Position numbers and translations under genes: made by a program
Notes under the pieces: generated by a model
What the model was told of the DNA's origin: nothing
Databases searched by the model: none
The model's input: only the letters and a program-made list of their open reading frames with translations
Source: Chloroflexota bacterium
GTDB lineage: Bacteria > Chloroflexota > Limnocylindria > P2-11E
Assembly (NCBI GenBank): GCA_025350745.1
Contig: JANXXG010000289.1
Span: 1-6,593, forward strand
DNA length: 6,593 nt
Reading direction: 5' to 3'
In this document: piece after piece, positions 1-6,104 of the stretch
Layout of the letters: the number at the start of each line of letters is the position of its first letter
Numbering within the stretch: position 1 is the first letter of the stretch

Positions 1-735
1 CGGACCCGCGAGCCTGCCGTGACGACCGACTACAGCACCCACGCCGACTCGAACGCGCTGCTCCATGCGGTCATCAAGTCCGCACTCGCCCTTCCGCTCA
101 TCGCGCACGGAGAGCTTGTGGGCACGATGACGCTGTATTCCGGACGGGCCCGCCACTGGGGCAGCGAGACGCTGCGCCTGTTCCAGCTCTATGCGGCCCA
201 GGCCGCCATCGCGATCGCGAATGCCCGGCTCCTCAGCGAGAGCCGCAGGCTCGCGAGTGATGACCCGCTCACCGGTCTCACCAATCGCCGGGTGCTCGTG
301 GAGCGGCTCGAATCCGAGACCGCCGAGGCCCGCCGTCACGGCGACGCGTTCTGCGTGATCCTCTGCGACGTTGACGGCCTCAAGGGTGTGAACGACAGCG
401 CCGGCCACCTTGTCGGCGACTCGGTCCTCCGGTCGGTCGCGGGGACGCTGCGCGCGACCGCCCGAACCGAGGATGTGGTCGCCCGCTTCGGCGGCGACGA
501 GTTCGTGCTGCTCCTTCCACGGACCGCCCCCGAGGCCGCGCGCACGCTCGTCGAGCGGCTGCGCCGAGAGATGCCGGAGCAGACCTACATGTGGGCTGGG
601 ACGCCGCACGCGCTCCCACGGGTGTCCTACGGCATCGCCGCGTTCCCTGAGGACGGGCTGCTCACCGATCAGCTCATCGCGCGAGCGGACGAGCGCATGT
701 ATGCGGACAAAGCCCGCGCACGAGCCGGTCTTTAG
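1..735 (+). CDS. GAF-GGDEF diguanylate cyclase, 5' end outside the window
   Basis: Predicted cytoplasmic signalling enzyme that makes cyclic di-GMP from two GTP. The frame is open from base 1, so the start lies upstream; the GTG at 19 is only the first start-like codon inside the window and falls within a domain. Counting from base 19, residues about 20-75 resemble the last half of a GAF sensor domain (ALPLIAHGELVGTMTLYS, then the helix LFQLYAAQAAIAIANARLL). The GGDEF domain begins at DDPLTGLTNRR (81-91). It has the metal-binding DVDGLKGVND stretch, an intact GGDEF active-site loop (codons 490-504) and, exactly five residues before it, an RTED inhibitory site (RxxD), so product feedback inhibition is expected. 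It ends with the usual ADERMYADKARA helix. All key catalytic residues look intact. What the GAF domain senses, and any further N-terminal domains, cannot be seen. Confidence 0.93.
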   Translation, partial: RTREPAVTTDYSTHADSNALLHAVIKSALALPLIAHGELVGTMTLYSGRARHWGSETLRLFQLYAAQAAIAIANARLLSESRRLASDDPLTGLTNRRVLVERLESETAEARRHGDAFCVILCDVDGLKGVNDSAGHLVGDSVLRSVAGTLRATARTEDVVARFGGDEFVLLLPRTAPEAARTLVERLRREMPEQTYMWAGTPHALPRVSYGIAAFPEDGLLTDQLIARADERMYADKARARAGL

Positions 736-741
736 CTAAAG
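730..741. repeat. 12-bp AT-rich perfect palindrome over the cyclase stop codon
   Basis: CTTTAGCTAAAG reads the same on both strands. It includes the TAG stop of the cyclase gene (733-735) and lies about 50 bases before the lysW start. It stands out as an AT-rich patch in GC-rich surroundings. It could be an operator half-site pair or a chance sequence around a promoter; palindromes of this length do occur by chance in a window of this size. Confidence 0.35.
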
Positions 742-742
742 T
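737..742 (+). promoter_or_regulatory. possible -10 box of the lys operon promoter
   Basis: TAAAGT fits the TANNNT pattern and lies in the only non-coding gap before lysW, leaving a leader of about 40 bases. No convincing -35 hexamer is seen 16-18 bases upstream. The eight bases GCTAAAGT (735-742) resemble GCTAGAAT at 5843-5850, the other candidate promoter here. This is a weak call, since the operon could also be read through from the cyclase gene. Confidence 0.25.
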
Positions 743-780
743 TCCCTCTTACTCTCCCGGAGGGACCCGCATCAGCTGAG

Positions 781-785
781 GGAGG
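781..785 (+). promoter_or_regulatory. strong ribosome binding site of lysW
   Basis: GGAGG sits six bases before the GTG at 792 and fixes the lysW start. It is the only strong Shine-Dalgarno in the operon. The downstream genes have overlapping or abutting starts with poor sites, which suggests they rely on translational coupling and that the carrier protein is made in excess of its enzymes (inference). Confidence 0.75.
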
Positions 786-791
786 CACAGG

Positions 792-965
792 GTGTCCGCG
801 ACGAGCAAGTGTCCCGAATGTGACGGCGATGTGGCCGTCGGTGCGGATGCCGTGAAAGGCGAGATCGTGTCGTGCCCCGACTGCGGTGCCGAGCTCGAGG
901 TGACCGCCATCGGGCCGGTCGCGCTCGCGCTCGCACCGGAGGCCGAAGAAGACTGGGGTGAGTGA
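792..965 (+). CDS. lysW: LysW, amino-group carrier protein
   Basis: A 57-residue acidic carrier protein of the AAA lysine pathway. The gamma-carboxyl of its C-terminal Glu is joined to the amino group of alpha-aminoadipate (or glutamate in ornithine-making versions), which protects that amino group while the side chain is modified. The sequence shows a small zinc ribbon with cysteine pairs CPEC (7-10) and CPDC (28-31), the family stretch CGAELEV (31-37), an acidic tail, and the diagnostic C-terminal EDWGE (53-57). Length matches the family (about 54-60). The GTG start is supported by GGAGG six bases upstream, and no other in-frame start lies between it and the preceding gene. The last eight bases overlap the start of lysX. 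The gene is easily missed because it is short and starts with GTG. Confidence 0.97.
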   Translation: MSATSKCPECDGDVAVGADAVKGEIVSCPDCGAELEVTAIGPVALALAPEAEEDWGE

Positions 966-1815
966 GCCGACCGTCGGTGTGCTCCTCTCGCGCGTGCGCG
1001 TCGAGGAGAAGCTCCTGCTGGAGGAGCTCGAGCGCCGCGGGGTCGCAACGAAGATCATCGATGACCGCGAGCTTGTTCTCCGGCTCGAGACGAAGCCCGA
1101 CCTCGGGGTCGACGTCGTGCTTGAGCGCTGCATCCAACACTCGCGCGCCCTCTACGCGCTCGCGGTCCTCGAGACGTGGGGCATCCCGACGGTCAACACC
1201 TACGAGGTCGCGGACATCTGCGGCAACAAGCTCCTCACGACGATGCGGCTCATCCGTGACGGGATCCCCTCTCCGCGCACGCGTCTTGCGTTCACGCCCG
1301 AGTCCGCGCTCGCCGCGGTGGAGGAGCTCGGGTATCCGGCTGTCCTCAAGCCGCTCGTCGGCTCGTGGGGTCGTCTGATCTCGCGCGTGAACGACCGCGA
1401 CGCGGCCGAGTCGATCCTCGAGCACAAGGACGTGCTGGGCACCTACATGCACTCGATCTACTACGTCCAGGAATACGTCGCGAAGCCCGGCCGGGACATT
1501 CGCGCGTTCGTGGTCGGCGACGAATGCATCGCCGCGATCTACCGCTCCTCGGATCACTGGATCACGAACACGGCGCGTGGCGCGCGTGCGACCAAATGCG
1601 AGGTGACGCCCGCGCTCGCCGAGCTGTGCGTTCGCGCAGCGAAGGCCGTCGGCGGCGGCGTCGTCGCCGTCGACGTCCTCGAGGCACCCGAGGGTCTGCT
1701 CGTGAACGAGGTGAACTACACGATGGAGTTCCGCAACTCCATCGACGCGACCGGCGTGAACATCCCGGGCAAGGTCGTCGATCACGCGCTCAGCGTCGCC
1801 AAGAAGCGCTTGTAG
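958..1815 (+). CDS. lysX: LysX, LysW--alpha-aminoadipate (or glutamate) ligase
   Basis: ATP-grasp ligase that forms an amide between the LysW C-terminal Glu and the amino group of alpha-aminoadipate, using ATP; this is the entry step of the carrier pathway. At 285 residues it matches LysX of Thermus (about 280). Visible features are LERCIQHSR near the end of the N-terminal domain, CGNK (88-91) and KPLVGSWGR (131-139) in the ATP-binding region, YVQEYV and RDIRAFVVG, the loop HWITNTARG, and the metal-binding region with D239 and NEVNYTMEF (250-258; E251 and N253 are the expected magnesium ligands). The GTG start overlaps lysW by eight bases, and the stop directly abuts the ATG of lysY. The C-terminal segment around residues 262-272 (ATGVNIPG) is close to the amino-acid pocket, but I cannot tell from it whether aminoadipate, glutamate or both are used. 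Confidence 0.96.
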   Translation: MSEPTVGVLLSRVRVEEKLLLEELERRGVATKIIDDRELVLRLETKPDLGVDVVLERCIQHSRALYALAVLETWGIPTVNTYEVADICGNKLLTTMRLIRDGIPSPRTRLAFTPESALAAVEELGYPAVLKPLVGSWGRLISRVNDRDAAESILEHKDVLGTYMHSIYYVQEYVAKPGRDIRAFVVGDECIAAIYRSSDHWITNTARGARATKCEVTPALAELCVRAAKAVGGGVVAVDVLEAPEGLLVNEVNYTMEFRNSIDATGVNIPGKVVDHALSVAKKRL

Positions 1816-2835
1816 ATGAAGGTCGGCGTCATCGGTGCCGGCGGCTACGCCGGCGGCGAGCTTCTTCGCATCCTCCTCGGTCACCCGGAGGTCGGCGAGA
1901 TCGTCGCGGGCAGCGAGTCGCTGGCCGGCAAGCCCGTCACGGTGGCCCACCCGAATCTGCGCAAGCGGACCCAGCTCGAGTTCGTGCGCTACGACGATGT
2001 GGCCGGCTGCGACGTGGTCTTCCTCGCGCTGCCGAACGGGGCGCACCGGCTCACCGAGCTGCGGGGCCGCGGGAAGATGATCATCGACCTCTCGTCCGAT
2101 CAGCGCCTGCGCGATCCCGCCGTCTACCGGGAGTGGTACGAGGCCGAGCATCCCCATCCCGAGCTGCTGGCGTCGGCCGTATACGGGATCCCCGAGCTGC
2201 ACCGCGCGGAGATCGCGGGCGCGGCCGTGATCACAGGCGCTGGGTGTAACGCGACCGCGTCGATCCTCGCGCTCCTACCGCTCGCGCGCGCCGGACTCAT
2301 CGACGCGTCGCGGCCGATCGTCATCGAGTGCAAGGTCGGCTCGACCGAGGGAGGCCGCGAGCCGGGTGAGGACTCTCATCACCCCGAACGCGTGGGGGTC
2401 GTCCGCTCGTTCAAGCCGGTCGGCCACCGCCACACCGCCGAGATCGAGCAGGAGCTCGGCGTACGGGTCCAGCTGTCCGTCACCGCGGTCGAGCTTGTGC
2501 GGGGCGTGCTGGCCACCGCGCATGTCCCGGTGAAGGCGGGGCTCGACGACAAGGCCTGCTGGCGGGCGTACCGCGAGGCCTACGCGGCCGAGCCGTTCGT
2601 GCGGATCGTGAAGGAGCGCGGTGGGATCTTCCGCTACCCGGAGCCGAAGCTGCTCGCGGGCTCGAACTTCGCGGACGTCGGCTTCGCGATCGATCCGCGC
2701 GGTGACCGCGTGGTCGCGCTCTGCGCGATCGACAACCTCGTGAAAGGCGCGTCGGGCAACGGTGTCCAGGCGATGAACGTGGCCTGCGGGTTCGCCGAGA
2801 CCGCGGGCCTCGAGTTCCCCGGGCTGCATCCGTGA
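1816..2835 (+). CDS. lysY: LysY, LysW-aminoadipyl (or glutamyl) phosphate reductase
   Basis: NADPH-dependent reductase of the ArgC/aspartate-semialdehyde dehydrogenase family, 339 residues. It converts the acyl phosphate made by LysZ on LysW-aminoadipate to the semialdehyde. The N-terminal Rossmann fold has the dinucleotide-binding loop GAGGYAGG (7-14). The catalytic cysteine is C144 in GAGCNATA, and the conserved catalytic histidine is H206 in HRHTAEIEQEL. Other ArgC-family stretches are FLALPNGAH, IIDLSSDQR, VYGIPE and, near the end, DNLVKGASGNGVQAMN. The operon context separates it from a free N-acetylglutamyl-phosphate reductase (ArgC). The ATG follows the lysX stop with no gap, and the end overlaps lysZ by four bases (GTGA). 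No truncation or missing key residue is seen. Confidence 0.95.
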   Translation: MKVGVIGAGGYAGGELLRILLGHPEVGEIVAGSESLAGKPVTVAHPNLRKRTQLEFVRYDDVAGCDVVFLALPNGAHRLTELRGRGKMIIDLSSDQRLRDPAVYREWYEAEHPHPELLASAVYGIPELHRAEIAGAAVITGAGCNATASILALLPLARAGLIDASRPIVIECKVGSTEGGREPGEDSHHPERVGVVRSFKPVGHRHTAEIEQELGVRVQLSVTAVELVRGVLATAHVPVKAGLDDKACWRAYREAYAAEPFVRIVKERGGIFRYPEPKLLAGSNFADVGFAIDPRGDRVVALCAIDNLVKGASGNGVQAMNVACGFAETAGLEFPGLHP

Positions 2836-3611
2836 CCCTCCGCGCGGTCATCAAGGCTGGGGGCTCCGCCGGCGTGGACCGCGACAGCGTCGCGGACCTC
2901 GTGGCGGACGTATCGCGCTCCGACGAGATCGTGCTCGTGCACGGCGCATCAGCCGAGACCGACAAGCTCCAGGCCGCCCTCGGTCATCCGGTCGAAACGG
3001 TCATCTCGCCCTCCGGGCATCAGAGCCGGCGGACCGACCGCCGGACCCTCGAGATCTTCGCGATGGCCGCCCTCGGGGTCGAGAACTTCCTGTACACCGA
3101 GAAGCTGCAGGCCCGCGGTATCGATGCCTTCGGTCTCTCCGGTCTGTCCGGCCGCCTGCTCGTCGCGAAGCGCAAGGTCGTCCGCGCGGTACAGGACGGG
3201 AAGACGGTGCTGCTCCGGGACGACTTCACCGGCACGGTCGAAGTGGTGAACGTCCCGCTGCTTCGCCAGCTGATGGGTCCCGGTCGGGTCCCGGTGGTGG
3301 CGCCGCTCGCACTGTCGACGGAGAGCGAGGCGGTCAACGTCGACGGCGACCGGGTCGCCGCGCGCATCGCCGTTGCGATCGAGGCCGACGCGCTTCTGAT
3401 GCTGACGAACGTCCCCGGGTTGCTCCGGGACGTCAACGATCCCAGCTCGCTCGTCCCGGACGTCACGCTGGATGAGGCCGAGCATCTGGCGGTGGGCCGG
3501 ATGAAGAAGAAGATCCTCGCCGCCCGCGAAGCGATCGAGGGCGGGGTGGGTGAGGTCGTCATCCGCAGCGCCACCGGGGATCCGCGGATCCGCACGGTCA
3601 TCCATTCATGA
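2832..3611 (+). CDS. lysZ: LysZ, LysW-aminoadipate (or glutamate) kinase
   Basis: Amino-acid kinase of the ArgB (N-acetylglutamate kinase) family, 259 residues, that phosphorylates the distal carboxylate of LysW-bound aminoadipate with ATP. Landmarks are KAGGS at 8-12 (catalytic Lys8), VHGASAET at 36-43, the LysZ-like RTDRRTLEIF near residue 70, GLSGLSGRL, DDFTGTVEVVN, NVDGD at 169-173 (acidic residue in the active site), LTNVPGLL, and GRMKKKI at 222-228 with the expected nucleotide-side lysine. The phosphate-binding loop has Ala39 where relatives usually have a second Gly (VHGG), and the first loop is KAGG rather than the common KVGG/KLGG. The GTG start overlaps the lysY stop (GTGA), and the end overlaps lysJ (ATGA). 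The LysW-type RxTDRxTLEIF stretch and the neighbours favour LysZ over ArgB. Confidence 0.95.
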   Translation: MTLRAVIKAGGSAGVDRDSVADLVADVSRSDEIVLVHGASAETDKLQAALGHPVETVISPSGHQSRRTDRRTLEIFAMAALGVENFLYTEKLQARGIDAFGLSGLSGRLLVAKRKVVRAVQDGKTVLLRDDFTGTVEVVNVPLLRQLMGPGRVPVVAPLALSTESEAVNVDGDRVAARIAVAIEADALLMLTNVPGLLRDVNDPSSLVPDVTLDEAEHLAVGRMKKKILAAREAIEGGVGEVVIRSATGDPRIRTVIHS

Positions 3612-4768
3612 GCCACACGATCGAGCGCGAGAGCGCGCACACCTCCGGCCTCTACCAGAAGCGCGACATCGTCCTCGTGCGTGGCCTGGGTGCCGTCGTG
3701 TGGGACGACGCCGGTCGCGAGTACATCGACTGCGTCGGCGGGCAGGGCATCGCGAACCTCGGCCACGGCAACATGGCGGTCGCGGACGCGCTCGCACAGC
3801 AGGCGCGGACCCTCGCAAGCTGCACCGAGCTCTTCTACAACGACCGGCGCGCCGAGCTCTACGAGCGGCTTGCCGCGCTCCTGCCGGCGTCGCTCGATCG
3901 GATCTTCCTGTGCAGCAGCGGCACCGAGGCGGTGGAGGGCGCGCTCAAGTTCGCGCGCCTGGCCACGAAGCGGCACGGCGTGGTCGCGACGATGCGCGGC
4001 TTCCACGGCAAGACCATGGGCGCGCTCTCCGCGACGTGGGGCCCGGAGTACCGCGAGCTCTTCGGCCCCCTGCTGGAGGGCTTCACCCACATCCCGTTCA
4101 ACAGGGTCGAGGCCCTCGATGCGGCGATCACGACGGACACCTCGGCGTTCATCACCGAGCTCGTGCAGGGTGAGGGCGGCGTCCGTCCGGCAACGAAGGA
4201 GTTCATTGCCGAAGCTGCGCGGCTCTGCCGCGCGCGCGGTGCGATCCTGATCATCGACGAGGTGCAGACCGGCTTCGGCCGGACGGGCACAATGTTCGCG
4301 CTCGAGCAATTCGGCGTCGAGCCGGACATCCTGTGTCTCGCCAAGGCGATCGCCGGCGGGATGCCGATGGGCGCGATCGCTTTCTCCCGGGCGCTCGGCG
4401 ACCTCCCCAAGCGCTCGCATTCGACGACCTTCGGTGGCAACCCGCTCGCCTGCGCCGCCTCGATCGCAACCCTCGGCGAGCACGCCCGACTGAAGCTCGC
4501 AGAGGCGGCCAGGGCGCGCGGCGCGCAGCTGCACGCCGGGCTGCTCGCGATCTCCTCGCCGAAGATCCGCGAGGTCCGCGGCCTCGGCCTGCTCCAGGGC
4601 ATCGAGCTGAAGGAGAACGCTGGGCCGACGCTGAAAGCGCTGCAGGAGCGGGGCGTGCTCGCGCTTGGCGCCGGCCCGACCGTCGTGCGCTACCTGCCGC
4701 CGCTCGTGATCAGCGCCGTGCAGGTGGATGCGGTCATCGAGGCCACGCGATCCGCGCTGAGCGCGTGA
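3608..4768 (+). CDS. lysJ: LysJ, LysW-aminoadipate semialdehyde aminotransferase
   Basis: Class III (ornithine/acetylornithine-type) PLP aminotransferase, 386 residues. It transfers an amino group, normally from glutamate, to the semialdehyde on LysW, giving LysW-lysine (or LysW-ornithine). The cofactor site is complete: SSGTEA (103-108) for the PLP phosphate, GFHGKT (131-136) with the ring-stacking F132, IIDEVQTGFGRTG with D217 pairing to the PLP nitrogen, and CLAKAIAGGMPMGA with the Schiff-base lysine K246. STTFGGNPLACAA and RGLGLLQGIEL are further family landmarks. The ATG overlaps the lysZ stop as ATGA. The stop TGA shares its last base with the ATG chosen for lysK. The family alone would also allow ArgD, GabT or RocD, but its place between lysZ and lysK settles LysJ. 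Confidence 0.95.
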   Translation: MSHTIERESAHTSGLYQKRDIVLVRGLGAVVWDDAGREYIDCVGGQGIANLGHGNMAVADALAQQARTLASCTELFYNDRRAELYERLAALLPASLDRIFLCSSGTEAVEGALKFARLATKRHGVVATMRGFHGKTMGALSATWGPEYRELFGPLLEGFTHIPFNRVEALDAAITTDTSAFITELVQGEGGVRPATKEFIAEAARLCRARGAILIIDEVQTGFGRTGTMFALEQFGVEPDILCLAKAIAGGMPMGAIAFSRALGDLPKRSHSTTFGGNPLACAASIATLGEHARLKLAEAARARGAQLHAGLLAISSPKIREVRGLGLLQGIELKENAGPTLKALQERGVLALGAGPTVVRYLPPLVISAVQVDAVIEATRSALSA

Positions 4769-5847
4769 TGGAGATGGAGCTCGCGCCCGACGACCTCGCG
4801 CTCATCGGCGGGCTCGTCGCCATCTCGTCGGTGTCGCGCAGCGAAGGGGATGCCGTGGAGTGGCTGGTGGATCGCATGCGCGAGCGGGGCTTTCGCGCAT
4901 CGGTGGACCAGGCCGGGAATGCGGTGGGCGAGATCGGCGACGGGCCCGCGCATGTCGTGCTCTTCGGGCACATCGACACGGTCCCGGGTGAGATACCGGT
5001 GCGGATCGAAGCGGGGGACCTCGTCGGACGCGGCGCCGTCGACGCGAAGGGGCCGCTCGCGGCATTCGTCGCCGCGGCGACCGGACACATCGCCGGGCTT
5101 CGGGTGACCGTGGTCGGCGCCGTCGAGGAAGAGTCGCCGACGAGCAAGGGCGCGCGTCACTGGGCGACGCTCCCGGCGCCCGACTGGTGCGTCATCGGGG
5201 AGCCGTCCGGCTGGGACGGCGTCACCGTCGCGTACAAGGGCCGCCTCGTGCTCGGCGTCTCGCTCGTCCGCGACGCGCGGCATGGAGCCTCGCCGGGACC
5301 GACCGTCGCAGAGGAGGCGCTGTCCCTGTGGTCGCGGATCAATGACGCCGCCGCACGGCGCTCCGGTCCGTCGGATGTCCGGCCGTTCCGACGGCTGGAC
5401 TGCCGGCTCGAGGGGATGCACGCGGCCGCAGGCGACGGGCTGGTCGAGCGGGCGGAGCTGCGCATCGGCTACCGCGTTCCCCCCGGCATCGGGACCGCCG
5501 AGCTGGAAGCGGAGGTCGAGTCGCTCGCGTCGGAACACGACGGCGAGGCGGAGGCCACGGTCGAGCGCATCGCTTCGGAGGAGGCCGCGAAGACGCTCCG
5601 CTCGACGCCGCTCGCGACCGCATTCGCGCGGTCGATCAGCGCGATGGGCGGTCAGACCACCTTCAAGGAGAAGAGCGGAACGAGCGACATGAACATCCTG
5701 CTGCCGGCCTGGGGCTGCCCAATGGTCGCCTACGGGCCGGGGGACGCGCGCTTTGACCACACGCCCGTAGAGCGTCTCGCATTAGCCGACTTTGCGCGCT
5801 CGATCGTGGTGCTGCGGGACGTGCTCGGGAGGGCGGCCAGTCGCTAG
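4768..5847 (+). CDS. lysK: LysK, LysW-lysine (or LysW-ornithine) carboxypeptidase
   Basis: Zinc or cobalt hydrolase of the M20/ArgE-DapE family, 359 residues. It cleaves the bond between LysW Glu and the finished amino acid, releasing lysine and regenerating LysW. The metal ligands are in order: GHIDTVPG with H68 and D70, GRGAVDAKGPLA with D92, the EEES segment with the catalytic and bridging glutamates (120-122), IGEPSG with E145, and the C-terminal FDHTPVE with H331. Between them is the M20 dimerisation domain, starting about VAYKGRLVLGV and including ARHGASPGP. ATG 4768 is preferred because it gives the family length (Thermus LysK about 360) and a one-base overlap with lysJ. GTG 4765 (four-base GTGA overlap, as at lysZ) and ATG 4774 are close alternatives. 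The frame is open much further upstream, but only as a shadow of lysJ. It is the last gene of the operon. Confidence 0.95.
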   Translation: MEMELAPDDLALIGGLVAISSVSRSEGDAVEWLVDRMRERGFRASVDQAGNAVGEIGDGPAHVVLFGHIDTVPGEIPVRIEAGDLVGRGAVDAKGPLAAFVAAATGHIAGLRVTVVGAVEEESPTSKGARHWATLPAPDWCVIGEPSGWDGVTVAYKGRLVLGVSLVRDARHGASPGPTVAEEALSLWSRINDAAARRSGPSDVRPFRRLDCRLEGMHAAAGDGLVERAELRIGYRVPPGIGTAELEAEVESLASEHDGEAEATVERIASEEAAKTLRSTPLATAFARSISAMGGQTTFKEKSGTSDMNILLPAWGCPMVAYGPGDARFDHTPVERLALADFARSIVVLRDVLGRAASR

Positions 5848-5850
5848 AAT
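5845..5850 (+). promoter_or_regulatory. possible -10 box for the genes after lysK
   Basis: TAGAAT is one base from the TATAAT consensus and begins at the lysK stop codon. It lies about 40 bases before the GTG at 5891, so a start near 5857 would give a short leader. No good -35 element is seen at the right distance and there is no extended -10 TG. The context GCTAGAAT resembles GCTAAAGT in front of lysW. Confidence 0.35.
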
Positions 5851-5856
5851 GACCGC

Positions 5857-5875
5857 GCCCTGGGCGTGCCGGGGC
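5857..5875 (+). other. GC-rich stem-loop in the leader after lysK
   Basis: Bases 5857-5863 can pair with 5869-5875 (seven pairs, one of them G-U), leaving a five-base loop. No T-run follows, so it does not look like an intrinsic terminator. It lies just after the possible -10 box and just before the GAGGGG ribosome site at 5879-5884, so it could affect mRNA stability or ribosome access. In DNA this GC-rich such a stem can also arise by chance. Confidence 0.3.
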
Positions 5876-5878
5876 CAA

Positions 5879-5884
5879 GAGGGG
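5879..5884 (+). promoter_or_regulatory. ribosome binding site for the GTG at 5891
   Basis: GAGGGG lies six bases before the GTG at 5891 and is the main reason for placing a gene start there. The GTG at 5884 opens a different frame that gives an unlikely Pro/Arg-rich product. Confidence 0.5.
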
Positions 5885-5890
5885 TGAAGG

Positions 5891-6104
5891 GTGTTCTCTG
5901 GCCGCCGCCGGCATCAGCGCGCCATCATCGCCGCCCTCGCGGTGGTCGGCGTCCTCCTTGGCGCCTAACCCGCGCGGGCTCATCGACCTGCAGGTGCTGA
6001 ACAAGCGCACCGGATCATCCGAGCGCCGCGACCAGATGCTGCTCGAGCGCATCGCCGAAAGCGTGGGGCCCGTGCTCGCCCAGACCTCTTCGGAGCTGTC
6101 TTGA
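5891..6104 (+). pseudogene. small membrane-anchored protein, apparently frameshifted
   Basis: Not recognised. From GTG 5891 the first frame encodes 25 residues: a basic start (SGRRRHQR, 3-10) followed by a hydrophobic run AIIAALAVVGVLLGA (11-25), typical of a signal anchor, then TAA at 5966-5968. The +1 frame takes over at once with protein-like sequence: NPRGLIDLQVLNKR, an amphipathic helix ERRDQMLLERIAESVGPVLA, and TGA at 6102-6104. Skipping one base near 5966 would join them into one protein of about 70 residues. Support for a real gene is the GAGGGG site before 5891 and the four-base TTGA overlap with the next gene. The tail also resembles the end of a GAF domain, so an internally deleted GAF protein is possible. 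Causes could be mutation, a sequence error or, less likely, programmed frameshifting. The alternative is two unrelated short ORFs, the second from TTG 5958. Confidence 0.45.

Noticed and set aside
743..765. Possible terminator hairpin after the cyclase gene (TCCCTC with GAGGGA)
   Set aside because: Only six pairs around an 11-base loop and no T-run after it; too weak to call.
772..2202. 476-codon open frame on the - strand opposite lysW, lysX and lysY
   Set aside because: It is antisense to clear lysW/lysX/lysY coding sequence, has no recognisable domain and is rich in Arg/Asp/Val as expected from complementing GC-rich codons. Long antisense frames are usual at this GC content.
3578..3591. 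14-bp perfect palindrome GGATCCGCGGATCC near the end of lysZ
   Set aside because: It is explained by the codons for Asp-Pro-Arg-Ile. By rough estimate about one palindrome of this length is expected by chance in a GC-rich window of this size.
3020..4534. 504-codon open frame on the - strand opposite lysZ and lysJ
   Set aside because: Same reason: it mirrors two well-supported + strand genes and shows low-complexity Arg/Ala/Ser composition without family motifs.
4333..4767. Upstream extension of the lysK frame, which could suggest a 504-residue fusion
   Set aside because: The extension lies entirely inside lysJ, is Arg/Ala-rich without motifs, and the 359-residue product from 4768 matches the family length.
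1816..4768. Reading lysY, lysZ and lysJ as arginine genes argC, argB and argD
   Set aside because: Adjacent lysW with its EDWGE tail, lysX and lysK, and the LysZ-type RxTDRxTLEIF stretch show that the carrier pathway is used instead of acetylated intermediates.
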